This document shows, in pieces, positions 21,164 to 29,983 of a DNA stretch of 64,000 bases (within the stretch, counting starts at the first letter, position 1; every line of letters starts with the position of its first letter). The DNA lies in the NCBI RefSeq assembly GCF_009765215.1, contig NZ_VLNV01000009.1:62001-126000 (forward strand), given 5' to 3'. The translations under genes and the position numbers were made by a program. Source of the DNA: Lysobacter prati. GTDB lineage: Bacteria > Pseudomonadota > Gammaproteobacteria > Xanthomonadales > Xanthomonadaceae. Below the pieces are notes generated by a model that had not been told where the DNA came from, searched no databases, and saw only the letters and a program-made list of their open reading frames with translations.

Positions 21164-21857
21164 GGGCAGGGACGCACTCACCCAGGAACTGCGCTACGGC
21201 GCAGGCGTTCTGCGCCATTACGGCGGCCGGCTGGCGTTGGTGTTCATCGGCCTGCTGTTGCCGCTGTGGGGTTTCGCCGAGTTGGCGGATGAGATCCGCG
21301 AGCAGGAAGCGATCGCGTTCGACGAACCGATCCTGCACTTCGCCCACGACCTCGCCCGCGAGGGCTTCGACCGCTTCTTCGTGCTGATGTCCCGGATCGG
21401 CTACCTGTGGGGCGTGGTGCCGTTCGACATCGCGCTGGTGCTGGCCCTGACGCTGTTGCGCCGATACCGCGAGGCCACCTTCGCCGCGATCGCGCTTGCC
21501 GGCTCGGCACTGCTCAACATCGCAGCGAAGGCGGCGTTCGCACGCGAGCGTCCGTCGTTGTGGGACTCGATCGCGCCGGAACACAACTTCAGTTTTCCCA
21601 GCGGTCACGCGATGGGCTCGATGACGCTGGCCTGGGTGCTGGTGCTGCTGGCATGGCGCACGCGCTGGCGTTGGCCGATGGTGGCGTTGATGCTGCCGTT
21701 CGTGGTGCTGGTGGGATTGTCGCGGGTGTACCTGGGGGTGCATTACCCGTCGGACATCCTCGCCGGGTGGGCGGCGGCGAGTGTTTGGGCGGTGGCGGTT
21801 TACTTGCTGGTGTATTGGGGTGGCTTGCGGCCGTGGCACGTGCCTTCGACGACCTAG
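21153..21857 (+). CDS. PAP2-family membrane phosphatase
   Basis: A 234-residue polytopic membrane protein starting at GTG within the end of ispG. The three PAP2/acid-phosphatase motifs are intact: KAAFARERP, then [11 protein letters not shown] with the PSGH signature, then [17 protein letters not shown] with the nucleophile His. About six membrane helices are seen. The family hydrolyses lipid-linked phosphates such as undecaprenyl diphosphate or phosphatidic acid, with the active site on the periplasmic face. Coupling to ispG favours a polyprenyl-phosphate substrate and hence cell-wall lipid-carrier recycling, though this cannot be proved from sequence. Confidence 0.88.
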
Positions 21858-21882
21858 CTTCGATACCAACGCCGAACCATCA

Positions 21883-21985
21883 CCGTTCGTCCTGAGCGTA
21901 GGCCGCAGGCCGAAGTCGAAGGATGTGCGATGCGGTGGGTGGTCCTTCGACTTCGGCGCGATGCGCCTACGCTCAGGACGAACGG
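21883..21985. repeat. Long palindromic repeat, copy 1
   Basis: Left arm 21883-21923 (CCGTTCGTCCTGAGCGTAGG to AAGTCGAAGGA) and right arm 21943-21985 (TCCTTCGACTTCGGCGCGAT to GACGAACGG) are near-perfect reverse complements around a 19-base centre. The arms recur at 28206-28306. It lies between the convergent ends of the PAP2 and EamA genes. It has no coding potential and looks like a miniature mobile or REP-type element of xanthomonads. It may end transcription from both sides. Confidence 0.8.
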
Positions 21986-22003
21986 TGGTGTGAGCGGAGT
22001 GTT

Positions 22004-22918
22004 TTACTCGCCCGGAACCGCCGCCGAACTCGGCGCAGCCGTCGCCGCACGCCGCATCAGCACCGCCTCGCGATGGGCGATATAGGCGTTGGCCGAAAGG
22101 ATGATCGCCGCGCCGGCCCAGGTCCAACCGTCCACGCTCTCGCCGAACCACAGCCAACCGGCGGTGGCGACCAGCGGCAACTGCATGAAGCTGATCGGGG
22201 TCAGTGCGGAAACCTCGCCGAGCTTGAGCGCGTGGGTCCACAACACCTGGCCACCTGTGCCGAAAATTCCGGCGCCGATCACCCACAGCCAGGCGATGCC
22301 CTGCGGCCACTCCCACACCCACAGCGCCGGCAGCAGCGACATCGGCACCCAGAACAGATAGGTGTAGAGGACGATGGTGTTGGCCGCGTCCACGCGCGAG
22401 AGCTGCTTGATCTGGATCGCGACGACACCGCTCAGCACCGCGGCAAGCAATGCGATCAACGTGCCGGTGCTGAACTCGTGCGAGCCCGGCCGCACGATCA
22501 CCAGCACGCCGACAAAACCTATCGCCACCGCCGCCCAGCGCCTGGCGCGGACGTGTTCGCCGAGGAAAATTGCGGCTGCGATCGTCACGAACACCGGCGT
22601 GGAGTACGACAGCGAGATCGCCTGCGCCAGGGGCAGGTGCCCGATTGCCCAGAAGCCGGCCAGCATCGAGCCGATGCCGATCGCGCAGCGGATGAAATAC
22701 CGCGGCAGCTGTTTGGTCCGCAGTGAGGCCCGGTCGACGCCGGCGATCAGCGGCAGCACCGCCAGCAGGCCGAACAGGTTGCGGAAGAACGCGATCTCGA
22801 ACGTATGCAGCGTAGCCGAGGCCAGGCGAATGGTGATTGCCATCGCGCCGAAGCACAGGGTGCTGGCGAGCATGAAGCCCGCCGCGCGCATAGGGGTGGA
22901 CGTTGTTGCTGCGTTCAC
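22004..22918 (-). CDS. EamA-family drug/metabolite transporter
   Basis: A 304-residue membrane protein with about ten helices in two EamA repeats (first about 1-135, second about 145-290), the layout of DMT-superfamily exporters. Hallmarks are the early FEIAFFRN motif and PLAQAISLSYSTPVFVTI near the end of the first repeat, with its counterpart VSALTPISFMQLPLVATAGW in the second. GTG 22918 is chosen because it overlaps the murB stop (GTGA); ATG 22891 is the alternative. The substrate is unknown; relatives export amino acids or other small metabolites. It is the last gene of the pyrD-murB unit. Confidence 0.85.
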   Translation of the reverse strand: MNAATTSTPMRAAGFMLASTLCFGAMAITIRLASATLHTFEIAFFRNLFGLLAVLPLIAGVDRASLRTKQLPRYFIRCAIGIGSMLAGFWAIGHLPLAQAISLSYSTPVFVTIAAAIFLGEHVRARRWAAVAIGFVGVLVIVRPGSHEFSTGTLIALLAAVLSGVVAIQIKQLSRVDAANTIVLYTYLFWVPMSLLPALWVWEWPQGIAWLWVIGAGIFGTGGQVLWTHALKLGEVSALTPISFMQLPLVATAGWLWFGESVDGWTWAGAAIILSANAYIAHREAVLMRRAATAAPSSAAVPGE

Positions 22919-23952
22919 CAGGTCGAGCCGATGACCCGCGGTTCTGGCTCGATCGCCACGTCGAAGCGCGTGCGCACCGAATCTGCGATGCGCCGAGCCA
23001 GGTCGAGCAGCTGCTGGCCGCTGGCGTGGCCATGGTTGACCAGCACCAGCGCATGCGTCGCGGCGACTCCCGCATCGCCGTCGCGATGGCCCTTCCAGCC
23101 GCAGGCGTCGATGAACCACGCGGCCGACAGCTTGCGCGTGGTGACATCGTTGCCGCGGAACACCGGCATCGCCGGGTATTGCGCCTGCAGCGCTTCGGCC
23201 TGGGCCAGCGCCACGATCGGATTCTTGAAGAAGCTGCCGGCGTTGCCGAGCACGGCGGGGTCGGGCAGCTTGCGGCGGCGGATCGCGATCACCGCTTCGG
23301 CGACGTCGCGCGGCGTCGGCGCGGCAATGCCCATCGCAACGATCTCGTCGCCGATGCCGGCGTAGTCGAGTTTCAGCGACGGTGTGCGCGGCAGCGCGAA
23401 CTCGACCGCGGTGACGATGTAGCGATCGGGTTCGTGCTTGAACACGCTGTCGCGATAGGCGAATGCACATGCGTCGGCGTCGAGGCGATGGAACTGGCCA
23501 GTGGCCGGTTCGAATGCCTCGACCGCGTGGATGTACTCACGCACCTCGACGCCATAGGCGCCGATGTTCTGGATCGGCGCGGCACCGACGGTGCCCGGAA
23601 TCAACGCCAGGTTCTCGAGGCCGGCCAGCCCCAGGTCCAGCGTGTGCATCACGAAGCCGTGCCATTGCACGCCGGCATCGGCGCGGACGATGGTGACGCT
23701 GTCGTCGCTCAGCACGCGCACGTCCTGGCCGGTCAGCGCCAGCACCGCAACCTCGGGATTGCCGGCGAACAGCAGGTTGCTGCCGCCGCCGAGCACCAGC
23801 GGCGGGCGTTCGCGGAATTCTGCCCGAACGAAGAGTTCCGGCAGGGCGCGGGCATCGCCCAGTTCCGCCAGCCACGGCGCGCGTGCCGCGACGCCAAAGG
23901 TGTTGCGATGATCGAGCGGGGCATCACGCAGGATGCGGACGGCCTCGCTCAT
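22915..23952 (-). CDS. murB: UDP-N-acetylenolpyruvoylglucosamine reductase
   Basis: A 345-residue type I MurB, the FAD enzyme that reduces the enolpyruvyl group to make UDP-MurNAc, the second committed step of peptidoglycan synthesis. Visible landmarks are HNTFGV near the start, the FAD loop [28 protein letters not shown], the catalytic Ser in [10 protein letters not shown] and the Glu near the C-terminus in [10 protein letters not shown]. The ATG overlaps the pyrD stop (ATGA), and its own stop overlaps the EamA start (GTGA), so three genes are translationally coupled. Length and motifs match the E. coli type. Confidence 0.96.
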   Translation of the reverse strand: MSEAVRILRDAPLDHRNTFGVAARAPWLAELGDARALPELFVRAEFRERPPLVLGGGSNLLFAGNPEVAVLALTGQDVRVLSDDSVTIVRADAGVQWHGFVMHTLDLGLAGLENLALIPGTVGAAPIQNIGAYGVEVREYIHAVEAFEPATGQFHRLDADACAFAYRDSVFKHEPDRYIVTAVEFALPRTPSLKLDYAGIGDEIVAMGIAAPTPRDVAEAVIAIRRRKLPDPAVLGNAGSFFKNPIVALAQAEALQAQYPAMPVFRGNDVTTRKLSAAWFIDACGWKGHRDGDAGVAATHALVLVNHGHASGQQLLDLARRIADSVRTRFDVAIEPEPRVIGSTW

Positions 23953-25007
23953 ACGATCGGCGGCATGTTGCCCCGGCTCGGGGCTTCCTTGCGCCGGCGC
24001 ATGGCCTCGACGCATTCGTGCACCAGGGCCGGGCCGCGATAGACCAGGCCGGTGTAGCACTGCACCAGGGTCGCACCGGCGGCCATCTTGGTCGCGGCGT
24101 CGGCACCGGAGAGGATGCCGCCGACACCGATCATCGGAATCGACTCGGGCAGGCGCGTGCGCATCATCCGCAACACAGCGGTGGACTGCCCCATCAACGG
24201 CCGGCCCGACAGGCCGCCGGTTTCGGAGGCGTGCGGCGCGCCGTCGATACCGATGCGCGAAACCGTGGTGTTGGTGGCGATGACACCGTCGACATTGAGG
24301 TCGCCGAGCACGCGCGCGGCCGCCTGGACATCGTCGTCGCTCAGGTCCGGGGCGATCTTGACCAGCATCGGCACGCGTTTGCCGTGCAGCGCACCCAGGC
24401 GTTCCTGCGCTTCGCGCAGGATCGATACCAGGCGCCGCAGCGACTGCTCTTCCTGCAGTTCGCGAAGACCGGCCGTATTCGGTGAAGAGATGTTGACCGT
24501 GATGTAGTCGGCAAGCGGATAGACCCGCTCGAGGCAATGCAGGTAGTCGGTTTCCGCCGATTCGTTCGGCGTGTCCTTGTTCTTGCCGATGTTGATGCCG
24601 AGCAGGCCACCGCGACGGCGGGCCTTGCCGACATTGCGCACCAGCTCGTCGACGCCGCCGTTGTTGAAGCCAAGGCGGTTGATCACCGCCTGCTGGTCCG
24701 GCAGGCGGAACATGCGCGGCTTGGGATTGCCTTCCTGCGCACGCGGCGTGACCGTGCCGACCTCGACGAAGCCGAAGCCCAGCGCCAGCAGCGCATCGAT
24801 GTGCGCGCCGTTCTTGTCCAGGCCGGCGGCAAGGCCGACCGGATTGGGAAAGGTCAGGCCGAACGCGCGCGTTGGCAGCGGCGCCGGACGGCGGCCCAGC
24901 AGCGGGCTCAGCCCGCTGCGATAAGCCGCTTCCATCGCCGCCAGCGCGGCGCCGTGCGCCGTCTCTGCGTCCAATCCGAACAGGAAGGGGCGGGCGATGG
25001 AATACAT
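23949..25007 (-). CDS. pyrD: Dihydroorotate dehydrogenase (quinone), class 2
   Basis: A 352-residue class 2 PyrD. It oxidises dihydroorotate to orotate in pyrimidine synthesis, using FMN and the quinone pool at the inner membrane. The N-terminal helical extension ([20 protein letters not shown]) is the quinone/membrane-binding part of this class. [22 protein letters not shown] and the catalytic Ser in [12 protein letters not shown] are present, as are the FMN phosphate loops [11 protein letters not shown] and [11 protein letters not shown] 25007 gives the standard start. It heads a tightly overlapped set with murB and an EamA transporter, 23 bases after the aldehyde dehydrogenase gene. Confidence 0.96.
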   Translation of the reverse strand: MYSIARPFLFGLDAETAHGAALAAMEAAYRSGLSPLLGRRPAPLPTRAFGLTFPNPVGLAAGLDKNGAHIDALLALGFGFVEVGTVTPRAQEGNPKPRMFRLPDQQAVINRLGFNNGGVDELVRNVGKARRRGGLLGINIGKNKDTPNESAETDYLHCLERVYPLADYITVNISSPNTAGLRELQEEQSLRRLVSILREAQERLGALHGKRVPMLVKIAPDLSDDDVQAAARVLGDLNVDGVIATNTTVSRIGIDGAPHASETGGLSGRPLMGQSTAVLRMMRTRLPESIPMIGVGGILSGADAATKMAAGATLVQCYTGLVYRGPALVHECVEAMRRRKEAPSRGNMPPIV

Positions 25008-25030
25008 GTCCGGTTCCGGTGGCGGTGCGG

Positions 25031-26563
25031 TCAGAGGTCGAACTTGATGCCCTGTGCCAGCGGCAGTGCGTCGGAGTAGTTGATGGTATTCGTCTGCCGG
25101 CGCATGTAGGCGCGCCAGGCATCGGAACCCGACTCGCGACCGCCGCCGGTTTCCTTCTCGCCACCGAACGCGCCGCCGATCTCGGCGCCGCTGGTGCCGA
25201 TGTTGACGTTGGCGATGCCGCAATCCGAACCCGACGCCGCCAGGAATGCCTCGGCCGCCTTCAGGTTCTGGGTGAAGATCGACGACGACAGGCCCTGCGG
25301 CACGTCGTTCTGCAGGTCGATGGCATCATCGAGCTGGCCGTACTTCATCACGTACAGGATCGGCGCGAAGGTCTCGGTCTGCACGACTTCGGCGTCGTTG
25401 GTCAGGCCGGTCACGATGGTCGGCAGGACGAAGTTGCCCGGGCCGTCGATGGCGGCGCCGCCGGTCTCGACCTTGCCGCCGCTGGCCTTGGCCTTCTCGA
25501 CGGCATCCAGGTAGGCCTGGACTGCATCACGGCTGTTGAGCGGGCCCATCAGGTTGTTGGGGTCGGTCGGGTCGCCGATCTTCTTCTCGACCTGCTTGTA
25601 GGCGGTGATCAGCTTGGCCAGCACGTCTTCGTAGATCGACTCCTGCACGAACAGGCGGCGCGTGGTGGTGCAGCGCTGGCCGGCGGTGCCGACGGCGCCG
25701 AAGGCGATCGCCGGGATCGCCAGCTTCAGGTCGGCGCTGGGGTCGACGATGATCGCGTTGTTGCCGCCAAGTTCCAGCAGCGAGCGGCCCATGCGGCGCG
25801 CGACGCGCTCACCGACGATGCGGCCGACCTTGGTCGAGCCGGTGAAGCTGATCAGGCCGATGCGCTTGTCGTCGACGAAGCTGGAGGCCAGCTCGGTGCC
25901 GGCATCGTTGAACAGGAAGAAGATGTCCGGGAAACCGCCGGCCTTGAGCGCGGCGTTGCAGATCTTCATCGAGGCGACCGCCGACAGCGGCGTCTTCGGC
26001 GAGGGCTTCCACAGGGTGATGTTGCCGCAGATGGCAGCGATGAAGCTGTTCCAGGCCCACACCGCGACCGGGAAGTTGAAGGCCGAGATCACGCCGACGA
26101 TGCCGATCGGGTGCCACTGCTCGTACATGCGGTGACCGGGGCGCTCGGAATGCATGGTCAGGCCGTAGAGCTGGCGCGACAGACCGACGGCGAAGTCGCC
26201 GATGTCGATCATCTCCTGCACTTCGCCGTCGCCCTCGGGCTTGGACTTGCCCATCTCCAGCGCGACCAGCGAGCCCAGCGCGTCCTTGTGCTTGCGCAGC
26301 GCATCGGCGCACAGGCGCACGGCTTCGCCGCGGCGCGGGGCCGGGGTGGTGCGCCAGACCTTGAAGGCAGCCTGGGCACGCTCGACGATGGCGTCGTAAT
26401 CGGCTTGCGAGGAGGCCTGGACCTTGGCCAGCACCTCTCCGTTGGTCGGGTTGATCGACTCCAGGACGCCGGCGTCACGGGTCGGCGACCATTCGCCGCT
26501 GCCGAGGTAGGTGCCGGATTCGGTGTCGGTCAGGCCGAGGGCGGTGAGGACGGAGTGGGTCAT
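25031..26563 (-). CDS. ALDH7-type semialdehyde dehydrogenase
   Basis: A 510-residue aldehyde dehydrogenase that looks like the ALDH7 branch (alpha-aminoadipic semialdehyde dehydrogenase, AmaB/PcD): [12 protein letters not shown] and [12 protein letters not shown] near the start, [23 protein letters not shown], the general base in [11 protein letters not shown], the catalytic Cys in [15 protein letters not shown], and the C-terminal [20 protein letters not shown] typical of this branch. It should oxidise alpha-aminoadipate semialdehyde in lysine breakdown. That is of interest because a diaminopimelate decarboxylase, which makes lysine, lies in the cell-wall peptide locus 12 kb away. Assignment to ALDH7 rests on recognition of these motifs; another semialdehyde is possible. 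Confidence 0.85.
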   Translation of the reverse strand: MTHSVLTALGLTDTESGTYLGSGEWSPTRDAGVLESINPTNGEVLAKVQASSQADYDAIVERAQAAFKVWRTTPAPRRGEAVRLCADALRKHKDALGSLVALEMGKSKPEGDGEVQEMIDIGDFAVGLSRQLYGLTMHSERPGHRMYEQWHPIGIVGVISAFNFPVAVWAWNSFIAAICGNITLWKPSPKTPLSAVASMKICNAALKAGGFPDIFFLFNDAGTELASSFVDDKRIGLISFTGSTKVGRIVGERVARRMGRSLLELGGNNAIIVDPSADLKLAIPAIAFGAVGTAGQRCTTTRRLFVQESIYEDVLAKLITAYKQVEKKIGDPTDPNNLMGPLNSRDAVQAYLDAVEKAKASGGKVETGGAAIDGPGNFVLPTIVTGLTNDAEVVQTETFAPILYVMKYGQLDDAIDLQNDVPQGLSSSIFTQNLKAAEAFLAASGSDCGIANVNIGTSGAEIGGAFGGEKETGGGRESGSDAWRAYMRRQTNTINYSDALPLAQGIKFDL

Positions 26564-26646
26564 CGGAGGTGCTCCTGGGGGACTGAAGGGCGAGGCGGAG
26601 TTGCGCCTGGAAACAGGTTCCAGCAGCACCCTCCGGCTCACCGTAA

Positions 26647-26723
26647 TGGCGGCCCCGACACGATTCGAACGTGCGACCTGTCCCTTAGGAGGGGACCGCT
26701 CTATCCAACTGAGCTACGGGGCC
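26647..26723 (-). tRNA. tRNA-Arg (CCT)
   Basis: The complement folds as a full cloverleaf of 77 bases. It has acceptor GGCCCCG/CGGGGCC, a D-arm with GCTCAGTTGGATAGAGC, anticodon stem GTCCC/GGGAC around loop CTCCTAA (anticodon CCT), a T-arm with GTTCGAATC, and an encoded CCA end. It decodes AGG, a rare codon in a high-GC genome. It lies between the ALDH7-like gene and the dicarboxylate symporter, all on the minus strand. Confidence 0.97.
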
Positions 26724-26849
26724 AAGCTTTGAGATTCAATGGGTTGAAAAAACGCAGCGCGGCATTTTCGCATGATTGCGCCAGATTCGGGTTGGCCCGT
26801 TTGGCCGATGCCTTGCCCTGCCGCGGAAGGGGGCAGGGCACGCTCGCCC

Positions 26850-28109
26850 CTACAAGGGTGACGTTTCGGCCGCCGCCTCGGGCTCGGTCTGGCCCTTGGC
26901 CACCACCGCCGTGGCGGTGAGGTCGCCGGTGACATTGCCCAGGGTCGCGAACACGTCCGGGATGGTGTCCAGGGCCAGCAGGAGGCCCAGCGGTTCGATC
27001 GGCAGGCCCATCGCCTGGGTCACCGGCATGTTGGTGGCCATGAAGCTGACCTGGCCGGGCAGGCCGACCGAACCCATGCTGATCACCACGGCCAGGGCGG
27101 CGCCCGCCGCCATCTGCGCCGCGCTCAGGTCGACGCCGTAGGCCCAGGCGACGAAGGACGCCACGCCGATGTACTGCATCGGGCTGGTGATGCGGAACAG
27201 CGACACCGCCATCGGCAGCACCAGCGAGGTCACGCTGAGCGGATGGCCCAGGCGCACGCGCGAGCTTTCGATCATCGCCGGCAGCGAGGCCAGAGACGAC
27301 TGCGTGCTGGCGGCCACCGCCTGCGCCGGCACGATGGCGGCGGCGAAGCGGCGGACGCGTTCGCCGCCGGCCAGCACCGCGATCGGGTACATCAGTGCGG
27401 TCGCGCACAGGTACATCGCCGACAGGATCGCGATGTACCAGCCGAAGGCGCCGATCATGCCGTGGCCGACGCGGGCGCAGACCGCCAGTACCAGCGCGAA
27501 CACGCCCACCGGCGCCGCCCATAGCACCCAGCGCACGATCACCACCATCACATCGGCGATGGCCTGGACCATTTCCAGTAGTTGCGCGCGGCGCGTGGCT
27601 TCGATGCGGGTCAGGGCGAAGCCGAAGAACAGCGAGAACACCACCAGCGGCATCATGGCGCTCTGCGCAGCAGCGGCCAACGCGTTGCTGGGAATCACGC
27701 CGACGAACCAGTCGGCCAGCGAATTGGGCAGGCTCAACTGGGCGGCGCCGGCGGTGGCGGCACGCAGCGATTCGGCCAGGCCTTCCTGGCGCGGCACCAG
27801 CGAGAACAGCAGCGGCGCCACGATTGCAGCGAACGCGGCGCAGACGCTGAGGATGATCACGAAGGTGATGATCGCCTTGCGCGCAGTGCGCCCGGACGCG
27901 GCGGCGTCGGTGGCGGTGTTGACGCCGATCACCACCAGCGCCGCCACCAGCGGCACCACGGTCATCTGCAGCGCGTTGAGCCAGAGCCGGCCGATCGGCT
28001 GGATGAAGTCGGCGACACGGGTCGCGGCGGCGACATCCCACCAGGCCAGCAGCAGGCCAATGAGGGCGCCGAGAAAGAGTCCGAGCAGTACGCGGGCAGT
28101 GGTCGACAC
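26850..28109 (-). CDS. Dicarboxylate/amino acid:cation symporter
   Basis: A 419-residue polytopic protein of the DAACS family (GltP/DctA type). The sodium- or proton-coupled uptake core is visible: MTVVPLVAALVVIGVN in the first half, a serine-rich re-entrant loop QAVAASTQSSLASLP, the substrate-site region SLVLPMAVSLFRITSPMQYI, and the second re-entrant loop MGSVGLPGQ. The motif order matches transporters of glutamate, aspartate or C4-dicarboxylates. Its N-terminus (VLLGLFLGALIGLLL) is the usual first helix. It stands alone upstream of tRNA-Arg. A role in glutamate uptake would suit the neighbouring cell-wall peptide locus but is only inferred. Confidence 0.88.
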   Translation of the reverse strand: MSTTARVLLGLFLGALIGLLLAWWDVAAATRVADFIQPIGRLWLNALQMTVVPLVAALVVIGVNTATDAAASGRTARKAIITFVIILSVCAAFAAIVAPLLFSLVPRQEGLAESLRAATAGAAQLSLPNSLADWFVGVIPSNALAAAAQSAMMPLVVFSLFFGFALTRIEATRRAQLLEMVQAIADVMVVIVRWVLWAAPVGVFALVLAVCARVGHGMIGAFGWYIAILSAMYLCATALMYPIAVLAGGERVRRFAAAIVPAQAVAASTQSSLASLPAMIESSRVRLGHPLSVTSLVLPMAVSLFRITSPMQYIGVASFVAWAYGVDLSAAQMAAGAALAVVISMGSVGLPGQVSFMATNMPVTQAMGLPIEPLGLLLALDTIPDVFATLGNVTGDLTATAVVAKGQTEPEAAAETSPL

Positions 28110-28205
28110 GGAAGGTCCTGATTGGAGGTTGCGCCAGTGATTCTATTTGCAGGGCAGCCACGACACCTCTCCCCGTTCGCCCCCGTATCAAGTACGGGGC
28201 AGGCT

Positions 28206-28306
28206 CTGAGCGTAGCGCAGCGAAGTCGAAGGGTGTACGGGCCGATGGTGATACAGGTATGCCGCCGGGTCCTTCGACTTCGCTGCGCTACGCTCAGGAC
28301 GAACGG
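28206..28306. repeat. Long palindromic repeat, copy 2
   Basis: Left arm 28206-28233 (CTGAGCGTAGCGCAGCGAAG followed by TCGAAGGG) and right arm 28270-28306 (TCCTTCGACTTCGCTGCGCT to GGACGAACGG) face each other around a 36-base centre. The right arm shares its outer 15-17 bases at both ends with copy 1 at 21943-21985. Left of the arm, CCCGT and ACGGG flank a short tail at about 28180-28205 that breaks the match to copy 1. It lies in the 222-base gap between the symporter start and the L,D-transpeptidase end, where I see no gene. Confidence 0.75.
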
Positions 28307-28331
28307 AATGGGGGGCTGAAGGGCTGCACCT

Positions 28332-29102
28332 TCAAGGCAGACGCCAATCCTTTTGAAGACGCCCGTACTCCGCCTTGGGCAGCAGCACGAACACCGGCTT
28401 GCGCTTCGGATCCAGCCACGCCAGCAGCTGCTGCATCACCGGCTCGGCCATCGCCGTGCAGCCGGCGGTCGTTTCGCCCGGCGCCTTCCACAGGTGGGCG
28501 AAGATGCAGCTGCCGGTGCCACTGCGGTTGCCGGGGTTGTGCTCGATCACGAAGCCCAGCTTGTAGCGCTGGTCGCCGCCGGCATGCAGGTCGCGTCGCA
28601 TCGGCTCTGTCGAGCCGGCGACGGCATCGGCGCCGACCTGGCGCTCGTCAACGATGCGGTTGTAAAGCGGCGATTCGTTGACGTCGATGCAGTAGTCCGA
28701 CGCCGTCATCGCCTGATAGGGCCAGGCGCTCGCCGTGCTGTCGGCATAGCCGAACGCAGTGCCGATGCGGAACACTCCGGCCGGTGCGCGACCGTCGCCT
28801 TCGACTTTCTGCGGTTCTCCGGACTGCGGGGCGTGCAGGCCGACACCCCAGCCGGAGCCGCTGCGACCGACCGTGATCGGCGCCGCCTCTCCCAGCGCAC
28901 GCCAGCCCGCGCCGTCGCGCTCGAAACGTTGCAGCGTGCCGGTATTGGCATTCCAGTCCGCGGTTGTGACCACGACCATCTGCTGGGCATCGTCCCACGG
29001 CCGCGTCGGCTGGCTGGTTTTCATGCCGGCGCAGCCGGCCAGCACGAGGGTGGCGAAGCAGAGCAGGGCACGTGCGGCGCGTTTGCGCATCGGATCGGTC
29101 AT
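28332..29102 (-). CDS. L,D-transpeptidase-family lipoprotein
   Basis: A 256-residue lipoprotein with signal sequence and lipobox LAGC. The C-terminal half is a YkuD-like L,D-transpeptidase catalytic domain: IEHNPGNRSGTGSCIFAHLW supplies the His-containing strand and TTAGCTAM the catalytic Cys. The N-terminal half has GRSGSGWGVGLH and GRAPAGVFRIG, also usual in this family. Such enzymes join or cut diaminopimelate bonds at the fourth residue of stem peptides, or attach lipoproteins. The start at 29102 lies one base from the stop of the RpiR-type regulator gene, so it is the last gene of the five-gene minus-strand operon starting at 33751. Carboxypeptidase use (releasing the terminal D-Ala) would fit the locus but is inference. 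Confidence 0.82.
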   Translation of the reverse strand: MTDPMRKRAARALLCFATLVLAGCAGMKTSQPTRPWDDAQQMVVVTTADWNANTGTLQRFERDGAGWRALGEAAPITVGRSGSGWGVGLHAPQSGEPQKVEGDGRAPAGVFRIGTAFGYADSTASAWPYQAMTASDYCIDVNESPLYNRIVDERQVGADAVAGSTEPMRRDLHAGGDQRYKLGFVIEHNPGNRSGTGSCIFAHLWKAPGETTAGCTAMAEPVMQQLLAWLDPKRKPVFVLLPKAEYGRLQKDWRLP

Positions 29103-29103
29103 C

Positions 29104-29952
29104 TCAGCTGTCCAGCAGGTCCTGCATGCGTTCGAAATTGAAGTCCAGCTGGCTGCGGCGGTCGTCGTTGCCATCGCACAGCAGGATGAAGATGAGATCG
29201 AGCAGGTGCTGCAGCGCGCACTGGTACAGCAGCGGCTCGATATGCCGGCGTTCGTCGTGGGCCGATACCAGCAGCGCCGCATCGGCATGCGCCCGCAACG
29301 GATTGGGCGTGTGGCGGCTGACCGAGATCACCTTGCCGAAGCGCTCGCGGAACAGGCGGCTGATCTGGCACAGCGCCGGCTGCCTGCCGTGCTCGGAGAA
29401 CACCAGCAGCACATCACCGGGCGTGGCGCTGGAGACACCGGCCTGCATCAGGATCGCATCGACGTAATGGACGGTGAGGATGCCCAGCATCGACAGGCGC
29501 GTGGCAAACGCGCGCGCCGGGATGCCGTCCTCGCCCAGGCCGATGATGAAGACCTTGCCGGCCTGCTGGATCGCCGCCGCGATCTCGTCGATGCGCTCGG
29601 GCGGGTTGATCAGTCGCGTCGCCGCTTCGGCCTGCGCCTTGAGGTGCCACAGGTCCTCGGCCAGCGCGGCATGCGGGTCGTCGTTGCGCACTTCGCTGGC
29701 GACGGTGTCGTCGCCGCCATCGCCGCGCGCGACCGCCTGGCCGATCGAGTACTTGAGGTCCGGATAGCCCTTGTAGCCCAGCTTCTGGCTGAACTTGACC
29801 ACGCTCGACTGGCTGATGCCGAGCGCATCGGCCAGCTGCTGCGAGGAGTAGTCGCGCAGCAGGTGGGCGTTGTCGAGCAGGAAGTCGGCGATGCGGCGTT
29901 CGATGGCGGACATCTGGTCGCGTTCGGAGCGGATCTTCAGCAATGGCGACAT
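29104..29952 (-). CDS. MurR/RpiR-family transcriptional regulator
   Basis: A 282-residue regulator. Residues 1-80 are an RpiR-type helix-turn-helix domain (SAIERRIADFLLDNA, YSSQQLADALGISQSSVVKF, KLGYKGYPDLK). Residues about 125-260 are an SIS sugar-phosphate-binding domain (GKVFIIGLGEDGIPARAFAT, GDVLLVFSEHGRQP, GKVISVSRH). E. coli MurR, of the same family, senses MurNAc-6-phosphate and controls cell-wall sugar use. Here the gene sits between the epimerase and L,D-transpeptidase genes, so control of its own operon by a murein-derived ligand is likely. The SIS Ser-rich phosphate loop is partly changed (SEHGRQP where SxSGxT is usual), so the ligand may differ. Confidence 0.88.
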   Translation of the reverse strand: MSPLLKIRSERDQMSAIERRIADFLLDNAHLLRDYSSQQLADALGISQSSVVKFSQKLGYKGYPDLKYSIGQAVARGDGGDDTVASEVRNDDPHAALAEDLWHLKAQAEAATRLINPPERIDEIAAAIQQAGKVFIIGLGEDGIPARAFATRLSMLGILTVHYVDAILMQAGVSSATPGDVLLVFSEHGRQPALCQISRLFRERFGKVISVSRHTPNPLRAHADAALLVSAHDERRHIEPLLYQCALQHLLDLIFILLCDGNDDRRSQLDFNFERMQDLLDS

Positions 29953-29983
29953 GGCAGGTCCTCGTCAGGCCTCATCATGCCTG

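Noticed and set aside
26826-26870. GGGGCAGGG...CGCCCC hairpin near the symporter end
   Set aside because: Overlaps the last codons of the symporter, short imperfect stem and no T-run, so not listed as a terminator.
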